DNA of 64,000 bases from Thermomicrobiales bacterium (lineage in GTDB: Bacteria > Chloroflexota > Chloroflexia > Thermomicrobiales > UBA6265). The DNA is taken from the NCBI GenBank assembly GCA_041390825.1, contig JAWKPF010000004.1, positions 206,249 to 270,248 of the forward strand, in the 5' to 3' direction. A program made the translations under genes and the position numbers. Each line of letters starts with the position of its first letter. Position 1 is the first letter of the stretch. Positions 40,750-48,321 of the stretch are shown piece after piece. The notes under the pieces are model-generated. The model did not search any database. It was given only the letters and a program-made list of their open reading frames with translations, and was not told where the DNA came from.

Positions 40750-40998
40750 CTAGTGGGTCTTGCGGATGACGAAGCGGTTGTATTCCGGCGTTGCGTCGAC
40801 GCGCACCATCTCGTGCTTCGCCTTCGCGACCCAGGCCGGGATGTCCTTGCTGGAGCCGGGATCGCTGGACAACACCGCAACGATTTGTCCGACCTCCACG
40901 CTCTTGACTCCCCGGATCAGCTCCAACAGCGGTCCTGGGCAGAAGCTTCCGCGGGCATCGATTTCCTTGTCGATGGCGACGTGCTCGATCGCGCTCAT
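40750..40998 (-). CDS. tusA: TusA-type sulfur carrier protein
   Basis: An 82-residue TusA-like sulfur carrier. The reactive Cys is near residue 20 in the motif ARGSFCPGPLLELIRGVK, with the CPxP signature. It would carry persulfide sulfur between DsrE-like, rhodanese and oxidising proteins in the cytoplasm. The start ATG 40998 follows AAAGGAACGAATC. It lies 13 bases from the DsrE gene and 33 from the SQR gene, a compact operon. TusA-DsrE sets are known in sulfur-oxidising prokaryotes and in persulfide-detoxifying operons. Confidence 0.9.
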   Translation of the reverse strand: MSAIEHVAIDKEIDARGSFCPGPLLELIRGVKSVEVGQIVAVLSSDPGSSKDIPAWVAKAKHEMVRVDATPEYNRFVIRKTH

Positions 40999-41011
40999 GA
41001 TTCGTTCCTTT

Positions 41012-41428
41012 CTAAATGAAGAGATTGACGTTGGCGTCTTTTGCCTCATCGACGAAGACCGCCACGCCCGTGACGTCCTCGACGATGGGATCCAAATCCT
41101 CGAGCTTCCAGCCAAAGAGCTCCATCGTTTGGCTGCAGGCGCGGACCCGGATATTTCCGATTTCGCTGGCTTGCGTCAGGACGTCCATCCAGTGCGGAAC
41201 GTTCTTCTCCTGCATCGCCTGCATCATGGGCTCGGCGAACTCCGCGAAGTCGGCGCTCAGGCGCATGTTGCTTCGCACCTGGTCCTTGCGGAACGCGTTC
41301 AGTCCCCAGAACGTCACGAACAGATCGACATCCAGCCCCATCGCAGCGCCGCCGGTCGCCAATGTAGCGGCGGCCATCAGCTTGTCGACGGTGCCGGAGA
41401 AAACGATGATCGACATCTTCTCAGCCAT
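41012..41428 (-). CDS. DsrE-family (DsrE2-like) sulfurtransferase
   Basis: A 138-residue DsrE/F-like protein. The start MSIIVFSGTVDKLMAAATLA is typical of DsrE2/peroxiredoxin-like members, and the sulfur-accepting Cys is near 98 in IRVRACSQTMELFGW. DsrE proteins pass persulfide to TusA. A hydrophobic stretch is present but no clear membrane anchor, unlike some DsrE2 proteins. It is the first gene of the DsrE-TusA-SQR operon and follows a TACCC...GGGTA operator in its leader, suggesting control by sulfide or persulfide level. Confidence 0.88.
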   Translation of the reverse strand: MAEKMSIIVFSGTVDKLMAAATLATGGAAMGLDVDLFVTFWGLNAFRKDQVRSNMRLSADFAEFAEPMMQAMQEKNVPHWMDVLTQASEIGNIRVRACSQTMELFGWKLEDLDPIVEDVTGVAVFVDEAKDANVNLFI

Positions 41429-41473
41429 GGTCTACTCCGTTCCCAGTGTGTGCTGGCAGATCGATATCTGCCC

Positions 41474-41488
41474 TACCCTGGTAGGGTA
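41474..41488 (-). promoter_or_regulatory. TACCC/GGGTA dyad: CsoR/CstR-type operator candidate
   Basis: TACCCTGGTAGGGTA is a dyad 46 bases before the DsrE start; on the - strand it reads TATACCCTACCAGGGTA with flanking AT bases, and a -10-like TTATAC overlaps its edge. CsoR-family repressors, including the persulfide sensor CstR, bind G/C-tract dyads of this form. CstR controls operons with sqr and TusA/rhodanese genes. No regulator gene is beside it. The site is seen directly; its regulator is inferred. Confidence 0.6.
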
Positions 41489-41651
41489 TAAGATCGGCTG
41501 TTCATCAAGCATGTCAGGACCACGGGGGACATTGCAGAGTCGTAACAATCACACGAACGCACCGCCCGGCGTGCCTGAGTTCGGCATGGGCGCATCGTCG
41601 ATCCCAGTCGATGGCGCGCCAGCGATGGAGGCCGGGGGCCGGGGCGGGGGG

Positions 41652-42488
41652 TTACTGAATCTCGGTGGGAATCACGTCTTCGAAAATCGCGCTCGTGCGC
41701 ATCCGCTCCGAGCGTTGCCGCAAGATTTCCGCGCTCATCAGGATGGCGACCGATGTCACGATCAACAGGGTCGACACCGCCGCGATCGTGGGATCGATCT
41801 CCTGCCGCAACCCGTCCCACATCTTGCGTGGCAGGGTCACCGCGCCGGTTCCACTAATGAACAGCGCCACGATCAGTTCGTCGAATGAGGTGATGAAGGC
41901 AAAGAGCGCTCCCGCGAAGACCCCGGGCCGGATGATGGGGAACATCACATGCCGGAAGGTCTGCCAGCGGTTCGCGCCCAGGTTCATGGCGGCGTATTCC
42001 AGCCGCTCGTCGAACCCATAGAGCGTGGCCGAAACATTGATGACGACGAATGGAAGCGCCAGCGCGGTATGCGCCAGCGCCAGCGCCCAGGGGCTACCGA
42101 CGATCTGAATGCGTGCGTAGAAGAAATAGACCCCGATCGCCACGATGATTCCCGGAATGACCAGCGGCGACACCATGAAGGCGTTCGCCAGATTCTTGCC
42201 CCAGAACTTCCCCCGCACCAGCGCCAGCGAGGCCATCGTCCCCAGAATCGTCGCCAGAATGGCCGTGACACACGCGATCCAGAGGCTCAGGAAGGTGGCG
42301 TCGATCCAGTCCGCGCGGTCGAAATACTTCTGGTACCACTGGAACGAGAACCCCGGTGGCGGAAACTGCAGATAGCTCGCCGAGCTGAACGACACCGGAA
42401 TCACCACGAAAATCGGGAAGATCAGGTAGAAGAGAACCAATCCCGTGATCACATAGAGGATGATGCGCGTTACGGAGAGACCTTTCAT
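41652..42488 (-). CDS. potC: ABC transporter permease, spermidine/putrescine type (second subunit)
   Basis: A 278-residue inner-membrane permease with six helices, starting at ATG 42488. It carries the EAA-type loop contacting the ATPase: EYAAMNLGANRWQTFRHVMF, then PIIRPGVFAGALF. The start IILYVITGLVLFYLIFPIFV and the VSFSSASYLQFPPPGFSFQW segment are characteristic of PotC/PotI. Its ATG overlaps the TGA of the other permease gene (ATGA), so translation is coupled. With the binding protein, ATPase and first permease it forms a polyamine-type importer; closely related systems carry opines or thiamine, so the substrate is not certain. Confidence 0.85.
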   Translation of the reverse strand: MKGLSVTRIILYVITGLVLFYLIFPIFVVIPVSFSSASYLQFPPPGFSFQWYQKYFDRADWIDATFLSLWIACVTAILATILGTMASLALVRGKFWGKNLANAFMVSPLVIPGIIVAIGVYFFYARIQIVGSPWALALAHTALALPFVVINVSATLYGFDERLEYAAMNLGANRWQTFRHVMFPIIRPGVFAGALFAFITSFDELIVALFISGTGAVTLPRKMWDGLRQEIDPTIAAVSTLLIVTSVAILMSAEILRQRSERMRTSAIFEDVIPTEIQ

Positions 42489-43420
42489 TTGCGCGTCCCT
42501 CCGTAGAGCTTGTCCACCCCCAGCACCTTGTTGAAGAGCAGGAAGATCAGAAGCGCGATCACCAGCAGCACCAGCGCCAGCGCGGCCGCGAAGCCCCAGT
42601 TGAGCGTATTGACCTGTTGCGCGATCAGCATCGAAATCATGATGTCCTTCGGACCGCCGATCAGCGCCGGGGTGATATAGAACCCGAGCGAGAGAATGAA
42701 CACGACCAGACAGCCTGCCGCCACACCCGGCAACGACAGCGGCAGGAAGACATGCCGGAAGACGCGCGCGTCGCTGGCGCCCAGGTTCGAGGCGGCGCGC
42801 AGATAGCTCCGGTCGATTCCGCGCATGACCGAATAGAGCGGCAGGATCATGAACGGCAGCAAGATATGCACCATGCCGACATAGACCGCAAAGCGGGTAT
42901 TGAGCAACTGCATCGGCTGATCCCGGATACCCAGGTTGATCAGGATCCGGTTGATCGATCCCTCGCGCCCGAGCAACACCATCCACGCATACGAGCGCAC
43001 GAGGATGCTGGTCCAGAACGGGATCAACACCAGGATCAGCAGCAGATTGGCGCGCGAATCCCGAATCGATGACAGCACATACGCCACGGGGTACCCGAGC
43101 AGCAGGGTCAGCAGCGTCACCGCGCCGGCAATGCGCAAGGTGATCAGAAAGACGTGGATGTAGCCATTGCTCGGAATCGACAGAAAGAGAAAGTCCTCGT
43201 GCCGGCGCACGTTCGTGAGCTTGCGGAAGTTCTCCAGCCCCAGCTCTGGATCGTTGAACGAGCGCGCCAGCATGGCCGCCACCGGATACCCGTAGAAGAC
43301 GATCAGGAAGATCAACGCAGGCAGCAGCAAGAGCAGATAACGCAACTGCACCCCGCGCTCCAGCCGTCTGAACCGCTTCGCCTGCTCAGATGCGTTTGTC
43401 GTTACGGTCGACACGGACAT
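42485..43420 (-). CDS. potB: ABC transporter permease, spermidine/putrescine type (first subunit)
   Basis: A 311-residue permease with six helices. The N-terminal LLLLPALIFLIVFYGYPVAA and the ITLRIAGAVTLLTLLLGYPV segment match PotB/PotH. The ATPase-contact loop is YLRAASNLGASDARVFRHVF, followed by LPLSLPGVAAGCLVVF. The start is ATG 43420. It lies 61 bases after the ATPase gene and overlaps the second permease gene by four bases, all read in one direction from the binding-protein gene. Confidence 0.85.
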   Translation of the reverse strand: MSVSTVTTNASEQAKRFRRLERGVQLRYLLLLLPALIFLIVFYGYPVAAMLARSFNDPELGLENFRKLTNVRRHEDFLFLSIPSNGYIHVFLITLRIAGAVTLLTLLLGYPVAYVLSSIRDSRANLLLILVLIPFWTSILVRSYAWMVLLGREGSINRILINLGIRDQPMQLLNTRFAVYVGMVHILLPFMILPLYSVMRGIDRSYLRAASNLGASDARVFRHVFLPLSLPGVAAGCLVVFILSLGFYITPALIGGPKDIMISMLIAQQVNTLNWGFAAALALVLLVIALLIFLLFNKVLGVDKLYGGTRK

Positions 43421-43481
43421 GCGATGCTCCGCTCATCAATTGGTAGCGGCGGGACCCGTATCCGCCACCCGCAGATGTGTC

Positions 43482-44597
43482 TCAGACCAACCGCGTATCC
43501 TCGTACGCCCAGGCGACTTCGACTTCGTCACCCGGCGCGAATTGCTCTTCACCGGCGCGGTTCTGGCGCTTGAGAATCAACCGCTCGCCGTTTGGCAGCG
43601 CCACGTCGTAGCGCCGCATCTCGCCGGCAAAGATGACGCTCTCGATCCGTCCCGGCACTGCATTGGGATGGGTCTTTTCGCTGCGCCCGAAGAGCAGCTT
43701 CTCTGGGCGAACGGTAACCGTCACCGCTTCGCCGGCGACCGCCCCAGCCATCTCCGGCGCGGAAAGGGTGGCCACGCCGTCGATTTCCACCTGGCACATC
43801 CCGTTTTCGCACGAGCGCACCCGGCCGCTCAGGAAATTCGACTCGCCAATGAACGACGCCACAAATCTCGACTGTGGTTGGTCGTAGAGCTCGACCGGCG
43901 AGCCGATTTGCTCGATGCGCCCCTCGTTCATGACCGCGATTCGGTCGGACATCACCAGCGCTTCCTGCTGATCGTGAGTGACGTAGACGATGGTGACGCC
44001 GAGTTGGTCGTGCAGCGACTTGATCTCCAGTTGCAGGCTTTCGCGCAGTTGCTTGTCGAGCGCGCCCAACGGTTCGTCCATCAGCAACACACGCGGGTTG
44101 AAAACCAGCGCGCGCGCCACCGCGATGCGCTGCTGCTGGCCGCCGGACAACTGGCGCGGATACCGCCCTTCATAGCCAGGCAGTTTCACGAGCTGCAGCG
44201 CCTCTTTCGACATGCGCTGGATCTCGCTCTTGGAAATCCCGCGCATCTTCAGGGGAAAGGCGATGTTCTCGCCCACGGTCATATGGGGGAAGAGCGCGTA
44301 GTTCTGAAAGACCATGCCGATGTTGCGCTTATACGGCGGGATCGCCGCGATGGCAATGTCATCGACGAAGATTTCGCCATCGGTCGGGATCTCGAACCCG
44401 GCCAGCATCATGAGCGTGGTCGTCTTGCCCGAGCCCGAGGGGCCGAGCAATGTCAGGAACTCGCCCGGTGAGATGTCCAGCGAGACGTTGTCGACCGCGG
44501 TTACCGGGCCATACTGTTTGCGGACCGAGACGAAGCGCACCTCGGCGCCATGCGCGCCGATTCCGCCTTGCGCTGGTTGTGCACCGACCGCCGTCAT
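43482..44597 (-). CDS. potA: ABC transporter ATP-binding protein, spermidine/putrescine type
   Basis: A 371-residue ATPase that powers the importer. It has Walker A GPSGSGKTT (52-60), signature LSGGQQQRIAVARAL (149-163), Walker B VLLMDEPLGALD (169-180) and the switch His in VTHDQQEA. The C-terminal ~130 residues are a TOBE-type regulatory domain (FIGESNFLSGRVRS, VTVRPEKLLFGRSE). This layout is typical for PotA. The start is ATG 44597. The 318-base gap back to the binding-protein gene holds a short heptamer array and nothing else seen. Confidence 0.9.
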   Translation of the reverse strand: MTAVGAQPAQGGIGAHGAEVRFVSVRKQYGPVTAVDNVSLDISPGEFLTLLGPSGSGKTTTLMMLAGFEIPTDGEIFVDDIAIAAIPPYKRNIGMVFQNYALFPHMTVGENIAFPLKMRGISKSEIQRMSKEALQLVKLPGYEGRYPRQLSGGQQQRIAVARALVFNPRVLLMDEPLGALDKQLRESLQLEIKSLHDQLGVTIVYVTHDQQEALVMSDRIAVMNEGRIEQIGSPVELYDQPQSRFVASFIGESNFLSGRVRSCENGMCQVEIDGVATLSAPEMAGAVAGEAVTVTVRPEKLLFGRSEKTHPNAVPGRIESVIFAGEMRRYDVALPNGERLILKRQNRAGEEQFAPGDEVEVAWAYEDTRLV

Positions 44598-44869
44598 CCG
44601 CCCCCCATCGTCATTCGAACCGCAAAGCCGTCATCCAGCGCTCGTGGCGGGAACTCTGGCGCTCGCGCACCCGTTCTCGAGACTGAAAGACATTGGATAG
44701 CGGCAGAACCAGACGTCGACCCCTCCCGGACGCATTCCAGTCCCGTCCGCAAAAAGGACCGCCACCGCGCCGCTCGTCGCGAAGGGCCTGCGCGCCACCG
44801 ACCGTAGCAAAGGGCCTCCGTGCCCTATCTCCGATTGGCCGGAGACACCCTCCGCCACGACCGTATCGT

Positions 44870-44911
44870 CTCCGGACTCCGGACTCCGGACTCCGGACTC
44901 CGGACCCCGGA
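44870..44911. repeat. heptamer array, CTCCGGA x5 plus CCCCGGA
   Basis: Five exact CTCCGGA units (44870-44904) and one CCCCGGA. The array lies four bases past the stop of the polyamine-type binding protein, inside the ABC operon, and is the reverse complement of the GTCCGGA-type unit seen at 12161. In the rest of the gap (44598-44869) no gene or site is recognised. Confidence 0.93.
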
Positions 44912-44915
44912 CCCG

Positions 44916-46121
44916 CTATCCCAAGATCCACTCGTTCCAGATTTCGAGCACAGCGTCCAGGTTGTCTGCCCACCACTGAGTATCGACCGTGAAGAGTTGC
45001 TCGCTGATCGCCGGACCGGAGATGAAGCTGTTGAGCTCTTCCTCGGTCATGTACTGAGCAGAATCGGTGTTCACCGACCCATACGGAATCAGCTTGGAGA
45101 GCCGCGCCTGTGGAATCGCCATCGTGATGAACGCTGCGAACTTCTGCGCATTGGCGGCGTTCGGCGCGCCCTTCGGGATCGCCCAGACATCGGTGTAGAG
45201 ACCGCCCTGATTCCAGACCGGCGCTACCGGCACCCCCTCGTCGAGGAGCGCTTGCATACGGCCGTTCCAGATGACGGCCATATAGGCTTCCTTGTCGGTC
45301 AACATCTGAGCCGGGATCGCGCCCGCATCCCACCAGCGCACGACATCGTCTCGAATCTTGTCGAGCGAGGCGTACGCGCGGTCGATATCTATGGGATAGA
45401 GCTCCTCCTTGGCCACACCGTCGGCCATCAGGGCCGCTTCCAGGTATGGGTTCAGTCCACCCGAACCGGAAATCATCGTGCGTGGCCCCGGGAAGTTCTC
45501 GGTGTCCCAGAAATCCGCCCAGTCGGTCGGCCCTTCTGGATACTCGTCCGTGCGGTAGCCATTGATCTGCGCATACGGCAGCATGTCCACCGAGAACGTG
45601 TAGCGGCGTTCTTCCGGAATGTGATCCACATCGAAGAGCGAATAGTCGATCGGCTCCCAGTAGTCGCCCTTGCGCTCCAGGTTGATCACGTCGCCACGGC
45701 CGACCTCGACCACGTCCCATTCGATGTTGCCCGTATCGACCATCGCCTGCACCTGCGCGATCGACGGCCCTTCGGTCTCGATCACGGTGATGCCAGAGAG
45801 TTCCTGGAATGGCTCGAAATAGGCCTGGCGCTGGGCCGCCTGGAACGTTCCGCCCCAGGAAGCGACCACCACTTCGCCTTCGCCCTTCAGGTTGTCGGGA
45901 ATCTCGGTGATTTCGGGAAGCTCGGATGTCCCCTCGATCTCCGGTGTTTGGGCGCCCACGAGCGGAATGCCCGCGGCGAACATGGCGCTAGCCGATGCGA
46001 ATGCACCGCCAAGCTTGAGCAGTTTGCGCCGGCTGAGGTCTTCCACATCACGCAGCATCGCTGCGCGCGCGGCGGCCTCGATCGACGTGCCGTCGAATCG
46101 GCGAGATCGGTCCATCGTCAT
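44916..46121 (-). CDS. potD: ABC transporter substrate-binding protein, spermidine/putrescine type, Tat-exported
   Basis: A 401-residue binding protein. I start it at ATG 46121; a much longer frame upstream runs through non-coding DNA and the divergent gene. A twin-arginine signal lies unusually deep (LSRRKLLKLGGAFASASAMF at about 29-48), after ~28 polar residues. The mature part has VVVASWGGTFQAAQRQAYFE, VVEVGRGDVINLERKGDYWE and WNGRMQALLDEGVP, the pattern of PotD/PotF and related binding proteins. First gene of the four-gene importer operon. Substrate (polyamine or similar) is inferred from family. Confidence 0.87.
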   Translation of the reverse strand: MTMDRSRRFDGTSIEAAARAAMLRDVEDLSRRKLLKLGGAFASASAMFAAGIPLVGAQTPEIEGTSELPEITEIPDNLKGEGEVVVASWGGTFQAAQRQAYFEPFQELSGITVIETEGPSIAQVQAMVDTGNIEWDVVEVGRGDVINLERKGDYWEPIDYSLFDVDHIPEERRYTFSVDMLPYAQINGYRTDEYPEGPTDWADFWDTENFPGPRTMISGSGGLNPYLEAALMADGVAKEELYPIDIDRAYASLDKIRDDVVRWWDAGAIPAQMLTDKEAYMAVIWNGRMQALLDEGVPVAPVWNQGGLYTDVWAIPKGAPNAANAQKFAAFITMAIPQARLSKLIPYGSVNTDSAQYMTEEELNSFISGPAISEQLFTVDTQWWADNLDAVLEIWNEWILG

Positions 46122-46358
46122 TGGTGCCCCCAATCGTTGATTGTGCCGGACAAATGTTTTTCGACTGGTGCGTTGTTTCGGTGCTTCCGAGTATAGCGCG
46201 GCCTGCATCAGGCTGCTCGCCAACAGGTCTGCATGCTGCCCGGGGTTGGGCAAGCTGCACAGAACGATGGCTGGGAGCCTGCGACGACGGCTGCCCGCTG
46301 CGGTACCATGTGAGCAGCGGACCGTATCTCCATCGACAATGCATAGAGGGACCCGGCT

Positions 46359-47981
46359 ATGGCAGGCGGAGCGATCTACCCGGCGAAGCAATTCGCATTC
46401 GATTGGCTCGATCAGAACCGTCAGCGGCTGTCTGACTTCGATCTCGAGATTTGGGGTTATGCCGAACCGGCCTGGCGCGAATACAAATCGGCGAAAGCCT
46501 ATGTCGATCTTCTCCGTTCCGACGGATGGGAGGTCGAGGAAGGCTCGGGCGGTATGCCGACCGCCTTCGCAGCCACCTGGAGCAACGGTCCCGGTCCGGT
46601 CATTGGCTCCTATGCCGAATACGATGCCGTCCCCGGCAACTCCCAGCAAGCCGTTCCATATCAGGCGCCCAGGGAAGGGCTTCATCCCTGGACCGCCGGT
46701 CATACCGATCCCCATTCGATGCTCGGGGTCGGCGCGCTCGGCGGCATGCTCGCCACCAAAGCCGCCATGCAGGCGAACGGCATTGGTGGAACGCTCAGGT
46801 TCTTCGGCGAGCCAGCCGAGAAAGTCTGCGGTTCCAAACCGGTGCATGCCGCCAAGGGGTATTTCGACGGCGCCGACGCGTTCCTCTGCTATCACCCGCT
46901 GAACGGCAATACCGTTACCTGGGAAACCCACTGCGGTTCCTACTGGAGCGCTGTCTTCACGTTCGAATGCGCGCATCCCGAAGAGTGGGCCGCGCGCGAC
47001 AGCTCGCCGCGCACCACCGACGAGAGCGCTGCATCGTCACACATCGTCGCGCGCGTTCCCGGCGCAATCGATGCGCTGATGCTCATGTACACCATGACGA
47101 AGTACACCAAGGAGGCGATGTTCCCCCACACCGGCACCTGGACCTTGAACGAATTCGTCCTCGCCGCCGGTGACGCGACCTCGGACAATCTCCCCCCGCG
47201 CTTCGCCCAGATTCAGTACTCGTGGCGGTCGCCGCTGCTCGATGTGCAGCAGCGTATCTTCGATGTGTTGGCGAACAACGCCAAGTCCGCCGCCCAGGCA
47301 AGCGGTTGTGAAGCCTATGTCCAGTGGGTCACCCGCACCCGGGTCGGGTTGGCGAACAACGCGCTCGCCGATCTCACCTATCGCAACATGGAGCTCATCG
47401 GGCCACCGGTGTATGGGGAGGACGCGATCGAGTTCTGCCGGGAAATCCAGCGCAATCTCGGTCTCGAACCGATGGAGCATCCCATTCCCGAGGTCTATAC
47501 CCGTCTCACCACGCCACAGCAGTACGAGGACGACACCCGTTCCTTGCTGCCCTCATGGCAGAAGAACTTCACCTCGGATGACTATGTCGATTACACGTGG
47601 CACGCGCCGACGGTGCGCCTCTTTACCGGGCGCCCCATGCTTTCCTCCCCGAAACCGGGCTATGAGTATCCGAACTGGGCCTATCTCGCCATGGGCGGCC
47701 GTCCGGAGCTGATCGATCCCGGCATGTTCCTTGCCAGCAAGACGATCGCGGCAACCGCGCTCGACCTGCTCACCAAACCCGAAGAGCTCGCGAAATGCAA
47801 AGCCGAGTTCGAGGAACGCACCGGCGGCGGTGTGGGCGGCAGTACGTGGGTTGCGCCCTTGCTGCCCGCCGACTTCATCCCGCCAGTCGATTTGCGCTGG
47901 CCGGAATACATCAACACCGTTCGCGGCGAGGAGTGGTGGATTCCCACTCCCAACCCGGCTGCTCGTCAGCCGATCGGGTAA
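46359..47981 (+). CDS. M20-family amidohydrolase, AbgB-like (aminobenzoyl-glutamate hydrolase type)
   Basis: A 540-residue metallopeptidase-type amidohydrolase. Early marks are LEIWGYAEPAWREYKSAKAY, the metal motif IGSYAEYDAVPGNSQQAVP, and HPWTAGHTDPHSMLGVGALG; then RFFGEPAEKVCGSKPVHAAK, with the Glu that acts as general base. A dimerisation lid lies at about 200-320. This arrangement equals AbgB, which with AbgA cleaves p-aminobenzoyl-glutamate; here it stands alone, so other N-acyl amino acids are possible. The start is ATG 46359, with AGAGGG upstream. It is divergent from the polyamine-type operon and may share its control region (46122-46358). Confidence 0.85.
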   Translation: MAGGAIYPAKQFAFDWLDQNRQRLSDFDLEIWGYAEPAWREYKSAKAYVDLLRSDGWEVEEGSGGMPTAFAATWSNGPGPVIGSYAEYDAVPGNSQQAVPYQAPREGLHPWTAGHTDPHSMLGVGALGGMLATKAAMQANGIGGTLRFFGEPAEKVCGSKPVHAAKGYFDGADAFLCYHPLNGNTVTWETHCGSYWSAVFTFECAHPEEWAARDSSPRTTDESAASSHIVARVPGAIDALMLMYTMTKYTKEAMFPHTGTWTLNEFVLAAGDATSDNLPPRFAQIQYSWRSPLLDVQQRIFDVLANNAKSAAQASGCEAYVQWVTRTRVGLANNALADLTYRNMELIGPPVYGEDAIEFCREIQRNLGLEPMEHPIPEVYTRLTTPQQYEDDTRSLLPSWQKNFTSDDYVDYTWHAPTVRLFTGRPMLSSPKPGYEYPNWAYLAMGGRPELIDPGMFLASKTIAATALDLLTKPEELAKCKAEFEERTGGGVGGSTWVAPLLPADFIPPVDLRWPEYINTVRGEEWWIPTPNPAARQPIG

Positions 47982-48063
47982 CTGCCAGCAGACGTGTCCT
48001 GCGGGATCCGACTGTCCATTCAGGGTCGGCCAATCGCCACTTCCCGAGATGCCACCGTCGAAA

Positions 48064-48160
48064 CGCTGGGCTTGAGCAGTTGCGGAAACATGTGCCCCTG
48101 GAGCGACGTCCTCGCGTAGTTGTGGCTCTCCGTGGCTGCCCAAATCGGCACACATCGGAC
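48064..48160. repeat. ~100-bp dispersed repeat, copy 2 (opposite orientation)
   Basis: This stretch matches 2911-3005 on the other strand, including ACATGTGCCCCT, GACGTCCTCGCGTA and CCAAATCGGCACACATCGG-type ends. The outer inverted end of copy 1 is not conserved here. It occupies the gap 47982-48321 between the amidohydrolase and the Asp-box protein; the rest of that gap shows nothing recognisable. A 20-base tail next to it (CCACCGTCGAAACGCTGGGC) recurs with one change near 18796. Confidence 0.65.
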
Positions 48161-48321
48161 GGGCAGGCTTTTCCGGCCCAGCCCAACCCCCTCGACAATC
48201 ACCCGGATTCCGTATTGCGGATCCTCTCGCCCCACTGGCCCGTCATTCTGGATAAGGCGAGGCATCTCTTCCAAGGAGACACCGCCACGGCACAGCCGTA
48301 TGTCTGAAGGACGCACCCGAC

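Noticed and set aside
46122..46976. N-terminal extension of the polyamine-type binding protein
   Set aside because: The extra ~285 codons pass through the divergent promoter and antisense of the amidohydrolase gene; the Tat signal shows the real start is near 46121.
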